The translations under genes were made by a program, and so were the position numbers. The notes under the pieces were generated by a model, which saw nothing but the letters and a program-made list of their open reading frames with translations, did no database searches and had not been told where the DNA came from. Shown here piece by piece: positions 18,953 to 28,665 of a stretch of DNA of 64,000 bases. Each line of letters starts with the position of its first letter. Position 1 is the stretch's first letter. This stretch comes from Deinococcus metalli. GTDB taxonomy: Bacteria; Deinococcota; Deinococci; Deinococcales; Deinococcaceae. The stretch covers positions 186,001 to 250,000 of the forward strand of contig NZ_JACHFK010000002.1 of assembly GCF_014201805.1 (NCBI RefSeq), read 5' to 3'.

Positions 18953-19464
18953 CGGCCGTCCAGATAGGTCATGTCACCGTGCGTGTACTGCGAAATATTA
19001 GAATCCACTGATCTACTCCTCATTTTTTGCCATGACGGGAGGCGTATCTCCGCCATTACCCTGAGCCAATATGATCTGTTCTGTTTTCTCACCTTGTGCG
19101 CGAGCTTGTTGAGTGAATCTTCCCTGTATTGAAGCCGCCACGGAATCTCCAGCTCTGACAGGGCATGTCGATTGATAGCGAGCCTCTGAGCTTGAATGAG
19201 TCAGCCACTCGAGCCAATATAGCTTCCGAACGCTGATTGGCTGGTCGCTGGAGGTGGCGATGGCTGTGCAGGGACAGACCAGTCGGAGTGCCCAGACAGT
19301 TGACCGACCGTCACGTCGACTACGGCCGTGCGCTGCCGTCAGATCGGGAGGCCCAGAATGTGCCGCCGCCTGTGCGTAGTCAAGGCTGGCGCAGGGAGTC
19401 TCCACAACCCGGGAGAAGCACGCAGTCTCCTCAGAAAGGGGAGCCAAGCCGCACGCCCCCGCAC
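18953..19464. other. intergenic region upstream of rfbF
   Basis: About 510 bases separate the WbaP-like gene from rfbF. No frame here looks like a conserved protein. On the minus strand a 24-codon ORF (19,023 to 18,949, starting MRSRSVDSN) ends overlapping the rfbF ATG. A TAATAT box lies around 18,990-19,005 on the minus strand, but I see no matching -35. The region is the likely place for the promoter of the CDP-sugar/glycosyltransferase genes. Nothing else was recognised. Confidence 0.35.
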
Positions 19465-20898
19465 TCAGTAGGCCCCATGGCCCCTGAGTACGACTCCGAC
19501 GGTCCGCAGCAGGATCATCAGGTCCAGCCATGGCGTCCAGTTAGTAATGTAGAACTTATCCATGTCCATGCGCTCTTCAAAGGTGCTGGTGTTGCGGCCT
19601 GACACCTGCCAGTAGCCGGTAATGCCCGGCCGCACCTGCAAGACGAAACTGCTAAATGAGCCCAGTTTGTGCTGTTCCCTGACCAGATAGGGCCGCGGGC
19701 CGACCATGCTCATGTGGCCCAGCAAGATGTTGAAGATCTGAGGCAGCTCATCAAGGCTGTACTTCCGCAGAAAATAGCCCACTCGGGTGACTCGGGGGTC
19801 GCTCTTCAGTTTGTGGTAGGTCTCGTATTCGTCTCTCAACGCGGGATCGTCCGACAGCATCCCGTGGAGCCGCTCCTCCGCATCGAAATGCATGCTGCGG
19901 AACTTGTAACAGTTGAATACGCGGTGCTGCCTGCCGAGCCTCGGCGCAGCGAACAGAACCGGCCCCGGTGAGTCCAGACGGATCAGGAGAGCGATGAGTG
20001 CCAGCAGGGGCAGCAGCAGCAGCGACAGGCCGAGGCCCAGCAGGAAGTCCAGCACCCGTTTGAGCACCTGAGACTGGAGGCTTCTGAGGTTATTGCGGAT
20101 CTCCAGCGAGGCGACCGTGCCGATGTTGTGGGCCTGGAGCGCCTGATTGGGCATTCCAAAGAGGTCGGGGATAATCCAGGTATACGGGAAGGACGCGTAG
20201 ACGCTGTTGACCAGCCGCTGAGCAAGTTCGGCCCGCGCGCCTGGAATAGAGAGAAGGGCGTGTTCGGTCAGGGGTGTCTCCAGCGCCATGCTGATGGGAC
20301 CCACGACCCGAACGCCGTTCACGACCGTACCGTGCAAATCGACATTGTCGTCGTAAGCCACGACAGGCTTGAGACCATAGGCCGGGTATGTTCTGAGGTG
20401 AGCGATCACCACCTCGGCCGTGCGGCCGGCGCCGATGATGCTGATCTCGCGGCCGAAGAAATTCATCGCGACCAGGTTGGCCCGCAGGTAGTACCGGAGG
20501 ATCAGGGAGACCACCAGCACAATGGACCACTCCATGATGATTCCGGAAAAACTGGGGGAAAACCGCTGGGTAGCAAGAGCGGCGGCCAGCTGACCGGCGA
20601 CCAGTTGCAGGGTGCCGATCACGTGCAGGCGCAGTTCGGTCTGCGGTGAGCGGCCATAGCCTGGGTACAGTCCCTGGTACGCTCGCCAGATAAGCCACAG
20701 GCCACCCCACACAGCCAGCGCCTGCAGGCCAGACCGGCTGATGGCCAGGCCGAACACCGCGCTGGTCATGAGCAGGGCGAGCGCAAGGGCCAGCACGTCG
20801 CCGGTCAGCAGAACCAGGCCCTGGGGCACGCTGGTGAGCCGGGGAGCACGCTCGGAGCGGCGCTGCATCGGGATGGGCGTGGGAGACAGGACGCCCAT
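19465..20898 (-). CDS. undecaprenyl-phosphate glycose phosphotransferase (WbaP/WcaJ family)
   Basis: This 477-residue polyprenyl-phosphate sugar-1-phosphate transferase starts repeat-unit assembly by loading the first sugar phosphate on undecaprenyl phosphate. Several N-terminal membrane helices are followed by a Rossmann-like segment ([20 protein letters not shown]) and a helix ([20 protein letters not shown]). The catalytic domain follows, with [36 protein letters not shown] and [14 protein letters not shown]. It starts three bases after the Wzz-like gene and so is co-transcribed with it. The first sugar (galactose or glucose) cannot be decided. Confidence 0.92.
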   Translation of the reverse strand: MGVLSPTPIPMQRRSERAPRLTSVPQGLVLLTGDVLALALALLMTSAVFGLAISRSGLQALAVWGGLWLIWRAYQGLYPGYGRSPQTELRLHVIGTLQLVAGQLAAALATQRFSPSFSGIIMEWSIVLVVSLILRYYLRANLVAMNFFGREISIIGAGRTAEVVIAHLRTYPAYGLKPVVAYDDNVDLHGTVVNGVRVVGPISMALETPLTEHALLSIPGARAELAQRLVNSVYASFPYTWIIPDLFGMPNQALQAHNIGTVASLEIRNNLRSLQSQVLKRVLDFLLGLGLSLLLLPLLALIALLIRLDSPGPVLFAAPRLGRQHRVFNCYKFRSMHFDAEERLHGMLSDDPALRDEYETYHKLKSDPRVTRVGYFLRKYSLDELPQIFNILLGHMSMVGPRPYLVREQHKLGSFSSFVLQVRPGITGYWQVSGRNTSTFEERMDMDKFYITNWTPWLDLMILLRTVGVVLRGHGAY

Positions 20899-20901
20899 GG
20901 C

Positions 20902-22482
20902 TCAGAGGCCCTGCCGCATGGATCCAGCCGCCGCGCGCAGACCGGGGATCCAAGTTCCGGCGGGTGGCTTGGTCAAGACCAGACCCAGGACGTGCACACC
21001 CGCATTCTCGGCACGCCGCAACGCTTGCTGGACAAGTTTGAACCTGAACCGGCCTTCACGTACGGCGACGACCGCACCAGCCACATGCGCCCCCAGCATC
21101 AAGCTGTCAGCATCGGTCAGGAGGGCCGGCCCGCTGATCAGCACCAGGTCGTGGCCAGCGCCCCAGCGGGCGAACAGGTCGCCCAGTGCGGCGGCCTGCC
21201 GATGCCGGCCAAGACGGCCGGGCACGTCATCAGAATCGGATCCGGACGGCAGCAAATCCACGCCCGGCTGGAGTTCCAAGGCCTGCACATTCCCAGGATC
21301 GTCCAGCGCTTCCCACAGGATTCGGGCACCTCCGACGCCGCACAGTTGCCGCCAGGAGGCGGAAGCAAGCCGGCCTGCGGTCGGGGAGAGGGCTGCCGAG
21401 CGCGGCCCAGCTTCAATGATCAGCACGCGGAGGCCGGTGCTGGCCAGTTCGGCGGCCATGGACAGCGTGAGCTGATCGGCGCCCTCACTCTCGCGGCTGG
21501 AGGTGACAAGAATTGGGTGGCCTGCCCACCGGCCGAGCTGGGCCCCCAGGTTTACCCGCACGAACCCGATCCCCCCCTGCCCGCGCTGGTCGGCGGGGAC
21601 AGTGCCCAGAACCGGCCAACCCAGGGCCAACAGAGTATCCTCGTCTCGCACGCTGCGGTCGGCGACCGTGCGCAGAGCGGCCAGCCCGGTGCCGAATACC
21701 AGACCCAGAACCCCGACGAGTAGGGCGTCGCGCAGCGGCCGGGGCGAGACAGGCTCCTGCGGCGGTGTGGGCGGCGCGACACGCTCAAGAAAGCCTCTGA
21801 TCCCCAGGGCCTGGACACCGAGCTGAGTCTGGATCCGCCGCAAGCTGCCCTGCGAGGCCAGCAGCGCCTGCTGATCCGTCACCGATAGGTCAGCGCGGCC
21901 CAATTGACGGCTCACCTCGGCCAGCTGGGCCGTCACTCGGCGCTGGGTATCGAGAAGGCCTGCCGAGGCCCGCGCCAAGTCCCACTCGAGAAGCGCCTGA
22001 GCCGCCAGATCGTTAAGGATCACGGCCTCGCCCGGACTCCGGCCCTGGGCCGTGAGGAGGTAGATACCGTTGCCGCCGGGGTCGATCCGGCTTTCCAACT
22101 GGACGGTGCGGACGCGCTGCTGCTGGAACTCCCTCTGGAGGTGGGCCGTCAGCGCCGCCCGGCGGGTGGCCGGCAGGCCGGCCGCCCCCTGAACAAGCGC
22201 GATCAGCCGGCCCATCACGACTGGGCCCTGGAGGGCGTCTTGCAGCGCGCCGTCAGGCACCGGGAGGGCCGTCACGACCGTCTCACGGACTGTGGCGAGG
22301 GACACCACCGCCGTGGTGCTCAGGGAAGATGTAGCCTCATACACGGGCGGCTGGGCGCTGAACCACAGGAAGACTGCCAGGCCCAGGCCCAACGCGGTCA
22401 AGAGAATCCAGTGGCGCTGGCGCCGGAGCCCAGCCCACAACGCTGCGAATTCGATTTCGTCTCCAGGCTGGGTATTCAGCAT
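20902..22482 (-). CDS. polysaccharide co-polymerase (Wzz-type) with degenerate BY-kinase-like domain
   Basis: The 526-residue protein (from ATG 22482) has one membrane helix near residues 25-43 and a periplasmic coiled-coil-rich region (TQRRVTAQLAEVSRQLG). A proline-rich second membrane segment follows, then a cytoplasmic domain resembling the tyrosine-autokinase ATPase. At the Walker A position (about residues 322-340) it reads VTSSRESEGADQLTLS, without the GK[ST] core, and there is no C-terminal tyrosine cluster. It probably controls chain length without kinase activity. The open frame continues upstream to a TTG at 22632, so the start is uncertain. It is the first gene of the locus. Confidence 0.8.
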   Translation of the reverse strand: MLNTQPGDEIEFAALWAGLRRQRHWILLTALGLGLAVFLWFSAQPPVYEATSSLSTTAVVSLATVRETVVTALPVPDGALQDALQGPVVMGRLIALVQGAAGLPATRRAALTAHLQREFQQQRVRTVQLESRIDPGGNGIYLLTAQGRSPGEAVILNDLAAQALLEWDLARASAGLLDTQRRVTAQLAEVSRQLGRADLSVTDQQALLASQGSLRRIQTQLGVQALGIRGFLERVAPPTPPQEPVSPRPLRDALLVGVLGLVFGTGLAALRTVADRSVRDEDTLLALGWPVLGTVPADQRGQGGIGFVRVNLGAQLGRWAGHPILVTSSRESEGADQLTLSMAAELASTGLRVLIIEAGPRSAALSPTAGRLASASWRQLCGVGGARILWEALDDPGNVQALELQPGVDLLPSGSDSDDVPGRLGRHRQAAALGDLFARWGAGHDLVLISGPALLTDADSLMLGAHVAGAVVAVREGRFRFKLVQQALRRAENAGVHVLGLVLTKPPAGTWIPGLRAAAGSMRQGL

Positions 22483-22999
22483 GGCAGGGGTGGTCAGCGG
22501 CCGACCGGCAAGGTTCGGGGCCGTCTCAGTGGACGGAACACGGGTCAGACCGATCGCCCCAATCCGGAACTGTGTGAGGTGTCTCGACGGCTTATGGGGC
22601 ACGTGACACGCGGCGCGTGCAAAACGCGCCAATCGGGTGGCGGAACAATCTTGGTCATGGTCAGGAATTCAGGCATAGGATTTCACTCAGCCAGCGGGTG
22701 AACGGTGCTCACGGCACAACGCCACGCGTCCAGGGCCCCGAAGTTCGGGAACGCCGCTGCAGCGGGCGGTACTGACAGCAAATCATAATTCTGACGCAGA
22801 TGAGGAAAGGATGCCCAAATCCCAAGCGGCCGTCAGCTTCATGAGAAGGTCATAGGTCCCGATGGGGCGGCATTACGAGCGGAAAGCTGGGAATGAGACA
22901 CTCAGCGGACATCGTGCTGGTCACGCAGGAACACGGCAGCTGTGAGGCGGGCCCGGGTCATCAACCTGTCATCTGATCCCGTGACCGTGCCGGGCCACA
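22483..22999. other. intergenic region between the Wzz-like gene and the HU terminator
   Basis: Around 500 bases hold no gene I can support. The first 150 bases upstream of the Wzz-like ATG are in-frame and could be coding if an upstream start is used. A TATGAT-like hexamer on the minus strand (about 22,787) is a possible -10 element for the polysaccharide operon, but no good -35 accompanies it. Nothing else was recognised. Confidence 0.3.
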
Positions 23000-23037
23000 G
23001 GCCAGGGGGCACGGAGTCGCCCCCGTGCCCCCTGGCC
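23000..23037 (-). terminator. hairpin terminator after the HU gene
   Basis: A perfect 15-bp inverted repeat (arms 23000-23014 and 23023-23037, sequence GGCCAGGGGGCACGG and its complement, 8-base loop) lies 15 bases past the HU stop on the minus strand. There is no clear T-run after it. Its strength and position make it the probable end of the HU transcript. Confidence 0.75.
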
Positions 23038-23051
23038 AGCCGCGCTGGATA

Positions 23052-23423
23052 TTACAGGTTGCCCTTGAGGGTGCTGGCGACCTTGAAGGCGACCTTCTTG
23101 CCGGCGGGAATCTGGATCTTCTCGCTGGTGCCGGGGCGCACGCCGGTGCGTGCGGCGGTGGCCTTGACGCTCAGGGTGCCCAGGCCGGGCAGGCCGACGC
23201 TCTGGCCGCCCTTCACGGCGCTGACGACGGCGTCCAGCATGGCGCTGACGGCTTCCTCGCTCTGCTTCTTGGTCAGGCCGGTCTTGTCGGCCACCAGTTC
23301 CACGAGCTGGGTCTTGGCCACCTTGGTGCTGGCAGCCTTGGTCGCGGTCTTCTTCGCGGCGGGCTTGGCAGCGGCTTTGGCGGCAGGCTTCTTGGCGGGG
23401 GCCTTCGATGACTTTTTGGTCAT
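23052..23423 (-). CDS. hup: DNA-binding protein HU with Lys/Ala-rich N-terminal tail
   Basis: The 123-residue product has a tail of about 35 residues made almost only of Lys, Ala, Pro, Ser and Thr. A normal bacterial HU domain follows: [29 protein letters not shown], then [39 protein letters not shown], with the DNA-intercalating arm region. Lys-rich N-terminal extensions are known for Deinococcus HU proteins. I start at ATG 23423 (TKKSSK); an in-frame ATG four codons upstream at 23435 is the alternative. It is monocistronic, with a strong hairpin after the stop, and divergent from the acyl-CoA synthetase gene. Confidence 0.93.
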   Translation of the reverse strand: MTKKSSKAPAKKPAAKAAAKPAAKKTATKAASTKVAKTQLVELVADKTGLTKKQSEEAVSAMLDAVVSAVKGGQSVGLPGLGTLSVKATAARTGVRPGTSEKIQIPAGKKVAFKVASTLKGNL

Positions 23424-23672
23424 GGTGAGCAGCATGACATATCCAGCGCGGCTTGAACAGGGGGGAAGCCGATAAGAACGCCCTCCAGCACGGTCATCCC
23501 CGGACATCAAATCTGAAAACGCCATTCCAGACAATATTTTTACCATTCTGCCAAAACAGAGTGCGGGCACGTGGGGGCGTTCTACCGCTCCTGCGCGACG
23601 ACGCGCTAGACTCGTCGCCACCACATCCACACCCGGACGGCACCCCGCGCGCCGTCCCCTCGGAGGCTTGAC

Positions 23673-25334
23673 ATGACTCCTGCTCTGCTCCATTCCGCCC
23701 ACTACTGGCCCCCCCACAAGCCCAGGAGCCTGACGTTGCCGCGCACGGGCCTGATGCACAACCTGCAGGTCAGTGCCGAGCGGTATCCGGACAAGGTGGC
23801 CCTGTGGCATTACGGCCGGTCGCTCACCTACCGCGAGCTCCACGATCAGGCGACGCGCCTGGCCGGCCACCTCGCCGCGAAGGGCGTCGTGAAGGGCGAC
23901 CGGGTGGCGCTGTGGATGCAGAATTCACCGGCATGGGTGCTCGGTGCCTTCGCGGCGTGGCAGCTCGGCGCGGTCGTGGTGCCGCTGGCACCTATGCTCC
24001 AGGCGCGGGAATTCGCGTTCTTCCTGCAAGACGCCGGTATCCGCGTGGGCATCGTGGGCGCCGAGGTATACGAGCGGGCCGTGCAGGCGGGGCTGGAGCA
24101 CGCGGTCGTCGCGGACATCCTGCAAGGGACGGAGGCGACCGCCGGCATTCCCGTGCCCGAGGGCCTGAGTGCAGCGCCCGAACTGCGGCCTACCGACGTG
24201 ACACTGGACGCAGCCCTGACGGCCGAGCCGGCTCCCGCGGCCGGAGTCACGGCCGACGACCTGTGCGTGATGCCGTACACGAGCGGCACCACCGGCCTGC
24301 CCAAGGGTTGCATGCACACGCACCGCTCCGTGCAGGCGAATGTCTTCGGCGCCGGGGCGTGGGTGGACGGAACGGTCGAGGACGTCTTCCTGGCGGCGCT
24401 GCCGTTCTTCCACGTCACCGGCTTCGTGAACTCGCTGCTGTCGGGCCTCACCGGCGGCGGGCGCATCGTGATCATGTCCCGCTGGGAACGGGACGTGGCC
24501 CGGACACTGATCCGCACCCAGGGCGTGACTCTGTGGACCACGACCCCGACCATGGTGATCGACCTAATGGCGTCTCCCCACTTCGATCCGGCCGACCTGG
24601 CGAGCGTGCGGAACATCACGGGGGGCGGCGCGAGCCTGCCGGAAGCCGTGGGACAGAAGCTCCTGGACTCCACCAGCATCCTCTACCTCGAGGGTTACGG
24701 GCTGTCGGAGACGATGGCGCAGTCGCACTCGAACCCGAAGGGCCGGCAGAAGTTGCAGTGCCTGGGCATTCCGCTGTTCAACGTGGACTCGCGCGTGATC
24801 GACCTCGACACCCTCGAGGAACTGCCGACTGGTCAGGTGGGCGAGATCGTGATCAGCGGGCCGCAGGTGATGCAGGGGTACTGGAACCGTCCCCTCGACT
24901 CTGCCGCCGCGTTCATCGAGATCGGCGGCCAGCGGTTCTTCCGCAGCGGCGATCTGGGCCGCATGGACGAGGAGGGCTACTTCTTCTTCTCGGACCGCCT
25001 CAAGCGGATGGTGAACGTATCGGGCATGAAGGTCTGGCCGGCAGAGGTCGAGAACCTGCTGCACGCGCACCCGGCGGTACAGGAGGCGTGCGTGATCAGC
25101 GTGCCGGACGAACGCACCGGCGAGCGCGCCCGGGCGCTGATCGTGCTCAAGCCGGGCCAGACTGCGGACCCTGCGGACATAGAGGCCTGGGCCCGGACCC
25201 AGATGGCCACGTACAAGGTCCCGCGCGAGTACGAGTTCGTGGACAGCCTGCCGCGCAGCCCCACCGGCAAGGTGGCGTGGCGCCCACTGCAGGAAGCGGC
25301 CCGGGCACGACTCAGCGGGACGGCAGCGTCCTGA
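23673..25334 (+). CDS. long-chain acyl-CoA synthetase (AMP-forming)
   Basis: The 553-residue adenylate-forming enzyme activates a fatty acid with ATP and CoA. The AMP-binding P-loop [11 protein letters not shown] lies near residues 203-213, followed by [11 protein letters not shown], the [21 protein letters not shown] motif (A8 region) and the C-terminal lysine motif [10 protein letters not shown]. The ATG has GGAGG six bases upstream. Length and motifs fit FadD-type ligases; the precise acyl chain is unknown. It stands alone, divergent from HU. An acyl-CoA dehydrogenase is encoded at 52,755, so both could serve fatty-acid degradation. Confidence 0.9.
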   Translation: MTPALLHSAHYWPPHKPRSLTLPRTGLMHNLQVSAERYPDKVALWHYGRSLTYRELHDQATRLAGHLAAKGVVKGDRVALWMQNSPAWVLGAFAAWQLGAVVVPLAPMLQAREFAFFLQDAGIRVGIVGAEVYERAVQAGLEHAVVADILQGTEATAGIPVPEGLSAAPELRPTDVTLDAALTAEPAPAAGVTADDLCVMPYTSGTTGLPKGCMHTHRSVQANVFGAGAWVDGTVEDVFLAALPFFHVTGFVNSLLSGLTGGGRIVIMSRWERDVARTLIRTQGVTLWTTTPTMVIDLMASPHFDPADLASVRNITGGGASLPEAVGQKLLDSTSILYLEGYGLSETMAQSHSNPKGRQKLQCLGIPLFNVDSRVIDLDTLEELPTGQVGEIVISGPQVMQGYWNRPLDSAAAFIEIGGQRFFRSGDLGRMDEEGYFFFSDRLKRMVNVSGMKVWPAEVENLLHAHPAVQEACVISVPDERTGERARALIVLKPGQTADPADIEAWARTQMATYKVPREYEFVDSLPRSPTGKVAWRPLQEAARARLSGTAAS

Positions 25335-25476
25335 CTGGATGTGGCATAGGTCCTCGCAGGTGGGAAGAGTGAGGCCCAAAGGGACAGGCGCACCTCTTTC
25401 CTTCTGGCGTCTGCTCCTGACCCCCCGAACAGAAGATCGCTGCTCAGGCGGGGCCAGCGCTCGGGCGTACCGACAC

Positions 25477-25956
25477 TCAGTGACGCGCCTGGTCATAATC
25501 GACCACCACGCCGAAATAGCCGGAGCCATCCGGCGCGACGGCCAGAGGCTTGACGATCATGGCGACGGTCAGGATTTCGCCCGGAACCACCACGCGGGCC
25601 AGCACGCGAAACGCGCGTGAAGCGCCGGGCAAACCGGGGAGCAGCGGACTGCCCATCAGTGCCATGATCTCGGGCAGGGCGTCCACGCTGAGCAGGTCCT
25701 TGCCCTCGCCCGGCACGATCACAGTGCCGAACGGAAAATACGTTGTCCGGTCGGTGCCGCCGTCGAACCAGCCCAGCGTCACGGACTCCAGCAGCACGTG
25801 GGCGGGGCCGAGATTCAGGAGCACCAGCCGGGACGCGGCCGACGGTTCCAGCTGAAGGTGCGTGTCGTCGTACAGCCGCAGCAGCGTGCACGGCCCGTAT
25901 ACGTTCATGACCTGGGCGATCAGCGGCTCGTCGAGGGGGCGCGGGGCGTCGACCAT
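25477..25956 (-). CDS. conserved-looking hypothetical protein
   Basis: I do not recognise this 159-residue protein. It is soluble, acidic to neutral and beta-rich (RLVLLNLGPAHVLLESVTLGWFDGG, then RVLARVVVPGEILTVAMIVKPLAVAP), with no signal peptide or membrane helix. Codon use and GC-rich third positions match its neighbours, which supports it as real. It lies between the acyl-CoA synthetase (convergent) and the binding-protein gene, with no tight spacing to either. No function is proposed. Confidence 0.6.
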   Translation of the reverse strand: MVDAPRPLDEPLIAQVMNVYGPCTLLRLYDDTHLQLEPSAASRLVLLNLGPAHVLLESVTLGWFDGGTDRTTYFPFGTVIVPGEGKDLLSVDALPEIMALMGSPLLPGLPGASRAFRVLARVVVPGEILTVAMIVKPLAVAPDGSGYFGVVVDYDQARH

Positions 25957-26107
25957 AGCTGAAGGTATCCCGCCGGCAGGTCTGGCGACAGCGCAGCGCC
26001 CGCACCGGCTTCACGTGGGGCCGGGCGAGCGCTGTCGTCGAGAGGAGTGCGGCGGCTCCCACGCTGTGCCGGGGCAGGTCTCCCCTGTTACTCCGGGGGT
26101 CGCGGGC

Positions 26108-27247
26108 TCATTTCAGCAGTTTCCACGTGCCGTTCACGACCTGGACCATGACCCGGCTCCGGGCGTCGAGGCCCAGGTGGTCGGTGGCCGACAGGTTGAA
26201 GATCCCGTGCGCGCCGATGACGTTGCGGGTGCCCTCGAGGGCGCTGCGCAGCGCGTCGCGGAACTCGGCCGTGCCCGGCTGGGCCTGCTTCAGCGCGACC
26301 GGCAGGGCCTTGCGCAGGAGCAGGCCGGCATCCCACAGGTGGGCGCCGAAGGTCGAGACGCTGCCCGCACCGTACTTGGACTCGTACAGGCCCACGTAGT
26401 TCAGCCCGACCTTCTTGTCAGGGTTGGTGTCCGGCAGCTGGTCCGCGACGAGCACCGGGCCGGCGGGCAGGATGGCGCCCTCCACATCTTTGCCGCCCAC
26501 CCGCAGGAAGTCGGCGTTCGCCACGCCGTGCGTCTGGTAGATGGCGCCCGCGTAGCCCCGGTCCTTGAGGGTCTTCTGCGGCAGCACGGCCGGCACGCCC
26601 GACGCGCCGATCAGCACGGCGTCGGGGCGGGCGGCGACGACCTTGAGGATCTGCCCGGTCACGCTGGTGTCGCTGCGGCCGTAGCGTTCCTCGGCCACCA
26701 CGCGGATGCCCCGGGCAGCCGCGTTCTTCTTCAACTCCGCCAGCCAGCCCTCGCCGTAGGCGTCGTTGAAGCCGATGTACCCGACGGTCTTGATCTTGTT
26801 CTGCTGCATGTGCTGCACGATCGCCGCGGCCATCAGCGCGTCGGTCTGGGGCGTCTTGAACACCCACGCGCGTTTGGCATCCACGGGTTTGATGATCGCC
26901 TCCGACGCCGCGAGGCTGATCATGGGCACCTTGGCCTCCGCGACCACATCGATCATGGCAAGGCTGGCAGGCGTGGTCGTGGTGCCGATGATCAGATCGA
27001 CCTTGTTGTCCTGAATCAGTTTCCGTGCCGCCGTGACGGCCGCAGTGGTGTCGCTGGCATCGTCCAGAACCGTGTACGTGATGCGCTGCCCACCGATCGT
27101 CTGGGGCAGCAGCGCCACGGTGTTGCGCTCGGGAATCCCCAGGCTGGCGGCGGGACCGGTCGCCGACACGATCACCCCGATCTTCACCTCCGCCGTGGCG
27201 ATAGAGCCGTAGGCAAGCAGGGCCGTCAGGACGAGATTTCTGTTCAT
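26108..27247 (-). CDS. ABC transporter substrate-binding protein, branched-chain amino acid type (Leu/Ile/Val-binding family)
   Basis: The 379-residue periplasmic binding protein has a short N-terminal hydrophobic signal (NRNLVLTALLAYGSIATA) and then VKIGVIVSATGPAASLGIPERN, the standard opening of the family. Further motifs are VDLIIGTTTTPASLAM and IGFNDAYGEGW. I use ATG 27247 because GGAGG precedes it at a good distance; the open frame runs 31 codons further. No permease or ATPase genes are adjacent, so it must use a transporter encoded elsewhere or act as an orphan receptor. Substrate may be an amino acid, amide or small aromatic. Confidence 0.88.
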   Translation of the reverse strand: MNRNLVLTALLAYGSIATAEVKIGVIVSATGPAASLGIPERNTVALLPQTIGGQRITYTVLDDASDTTAAVTAARKLIQDNKVDLIIGTTTTPASLAMIDVVAEAKVPMISLAASEAIIKPVDAKRAWVFKTPQTDALMAAAIVQHMQQNKIKTVGYIGFNDAYGEGWLAELKKNAAARGIRVVAEERYGRSDTSVTGQILKVVAARPDAVLIGASGVPAVLPQKTLKDRGYAGAIYQTHGVANADFLRVGGKDVEGAILPAGPVLVADQLPDTNPDKKVGLNYVGLYESKYGAGSVSTFGAHLWDAGLLLRKALPVALKQAQPGTAEFRDALRSALEGTRNVIGAHGIFNLSATDHLGLDARSRVMVQVVNGTWKLLK

Positions 27248-27362
27248 GGAACCTCCGGGGTGAAGCGTGACTTGTGGATGACGGAATATTAGCAGAGCCG
27301 CCAGTTCGGTCTGGTCCACGCCGGACAGCTGGCAGGACACGCCTCCGACTGTCTGCTCGCGC

Positions 27363-27380
27363 GCTCGTCACGTGACGAGC
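27363..27380. repeat. parS-like perfect palindrome, copy 1
   Basis: The 18-bp palindrome GCTCGTCACGTGACGAGC is perfect and has the TCACGTGA core found in the classical bacterial parS site. Seventeen of 18 bases match the palindrome at 49,011-49,028 in front of parA2. It lies in the gap between the divergent genes at 27,247 and 27,529. It could be a centromere-like ParB site or an operator of an unrelated regulator. Confidence 0.55.
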
Positions 27381-27528
27381 ACATGGGGAGCGCGCTCGGC
27401 AGGAAAACGGCGCAAGTTGTCCGTGCCTCGTTGAAGAACCGCCCGGGCAGGAACGCCCGCCCGATTCATCCAGCTGAAATCTTGCCCAGGACGCCGTGAG
27501 GGGGCGACGCATCCCTCACACTGCGGTG

Positions 27529-28224
27529 ATGATCTACGCCTTCGTCAATCCCGATCCGCTGCTGACGACGCCGACGGATTCGGCCGTGACCGCCGATCTG
27601 GCGACCGGCCTCTCGACGCTGCTCGCGGCGGCGGACCTGATTCCCGTGACCGGCCGCGACGAGGAACAGGTGATCGAGGTCCCGTCCGCCTTCACGTCCT
27701 GGCAGATCCTGCTCCACGGAGCAGTCGTCATCACGCCCGACGGCGATCAGGACCCGGCGTGGCGCCGCCTGATCCGGCAGTCACAGGCCGCGCACGCCGA
27801 CGCCCTGACGCTGGCCGCCCAGGCGATCGAGCACATCACCATGTTCTCGCACCTCGGGCTGGACGTGGAGGTCGTCAGCCGCGAGGGCTATCCGCTGCTG
27901 GTCCGGGCTGCCCACCCACACGCGCTCGGTCTGGCGCTCGACGCCGCGGCGACCGAATGGAAGGACTGGATCGACGGCGGCCCCTTCGCCGCGGACCTCC
28001 GGCTGCTGCGCGACCACGGCTCGCTGGTCGTGCTGCCGCGCGATATCAGCGCCGACAGCGCCGTGAACTACGTGATGGGGCAGCTTGAGGACGTGACCAT
28101 GACGCTCGGCGTGGGCGCCACGGATGCCGACCGCGCGTTCCTGTCCCTGTGCGATCTGGCCGTCATCCCTGGTGCCCTGGCGTGGCTGGACCCCGCGGAG
28201 GCGCAGGACGCCCTGGACGAATAA
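27529..28224 (+). CDS. hypothetical protein, possible HAD-like fold with altered motif I
   Basis: This 231-residue soluble protein is not confidently recognised. Its order of motifs resembles HAD hydrolases of the sugar-phosphatase type: an N-terminal AFVNPDPLLTTP, LIPVTGRDEEQ where motif II (S/T) would be, then SWQILLHGAVVITPDG and DPAWRRL. If so, the usual D-x-D-x-T nucleophile motif is changed to N-x-D-x-L, which would remove phosphatase activity. I choose ATG 27529; a GTG 11 codons upstream is possible, and neither has a strong ribosome-binding site. It is isolated, with long gaps on both sides. Confidence 0.55.
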   Translation: MIYAFVNPDPLLTTPTDSAVTADLATGLSTLLAAADLIPVTGRDEEQVIEVPSAFTSWQILLHGAVVITPDGDQDPAWRRLIRQSQAAHADALTLAAQAIEHITMFSHLGLDVEVVSREGYPLLVRAAHPHALGLALDAAATEWKDWIDGGPFAADLRLLRDHGSLVVLPRDISADSAVNYVMGQLEDVTMTLGVGATDADRAFLSLCDLAVIPGALAWLDPAEAQDALDE

Positions 28225-28557
28225 CGACGGGCGTGTCCCGGCGCAGGTCAGAGGTGGCACTCTGTGCGCTTCGGGTGGCAGGAAGGAGCTACGACGGCAG
28301 GCCCGCATCAGTCCAGCGGCCAACTCCGGACCACGCACCTGACTCTGCCACGCGACAGGAGGCAGCACCGACAGTTCACTGGTAGGCGGAGGCTCTCAGG
28401 ACCCGTGAGCGTGCAGCGTCCTCCAAGCCGTGGCGCACGCCCTCGCCTGAAGACCGTCGCGGTCCGCGGGGCGCGTGCATCCTGCCGCCCACCACCCTGC
28501 ACTCGCGACTGCGCCTGACCGGACGCGTGCATGAATCCTGCCCGACTGATCATTTTT

Positions 28558-28570
28558 GCTCATACGATCA
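28558..28570 (+). promoter_or_regulatory. candidate DeoR-family operator, copy 1
   Basis: The 13-mer GCTCATACGATCA sits eight bases before the -35 box of the isomerase-kinase-ABC operon and is part of a TCAT-rich stretch (28,548-28,573). A near-identical 13-mer (11 of 13) lies in front of the DeoR-family gene at 34,905-34,917. A shared element at the operon and at the regulator suggests that the DeoR protein binds both. Confidence 0.45.
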
Positions 28571-28577
28571 TAAACGC

Positions 28578-28607
28578 TTGACATTGCCGAGCGGACGTCT
28601 GCATACT
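28578..28607 (+). promoter_or_regulatory. promoter of the isomerase-kinase-ABC operon
   Basis: A perfect -35 box TTGACA (28,578-28,583) is followed after 18 bases by CATACT (28,602-28,607), close to a -10 box. The start codon is about 60 bases downstream, leaving a leader with a strong AGGAGG. A repressor at the adjacent 13-mer would block RNA polymerase binding. Confidence 0.55.
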
Positions 28608-28665
28608 GGCGATGTCGAAAACGAAACACGCACAGACGCGCAGGCGTCTGCTTCAGGAGGTCTGG

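Larger units (their letters stand above)
28225..28665. other. regulatory gap upstream of the isomerase-kinase-ABC operon
   Basis: About 440 bases precede the operon start. The first 300 bases show no gene. The last 120 bases hold a candidate operator (28,558-28,570) and a sigma-70-like promoter (28,578-28,607), described separately. A good ribosome-binding site (AGGAGG) sits just before ATG 28666. Confidence 0.5.
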
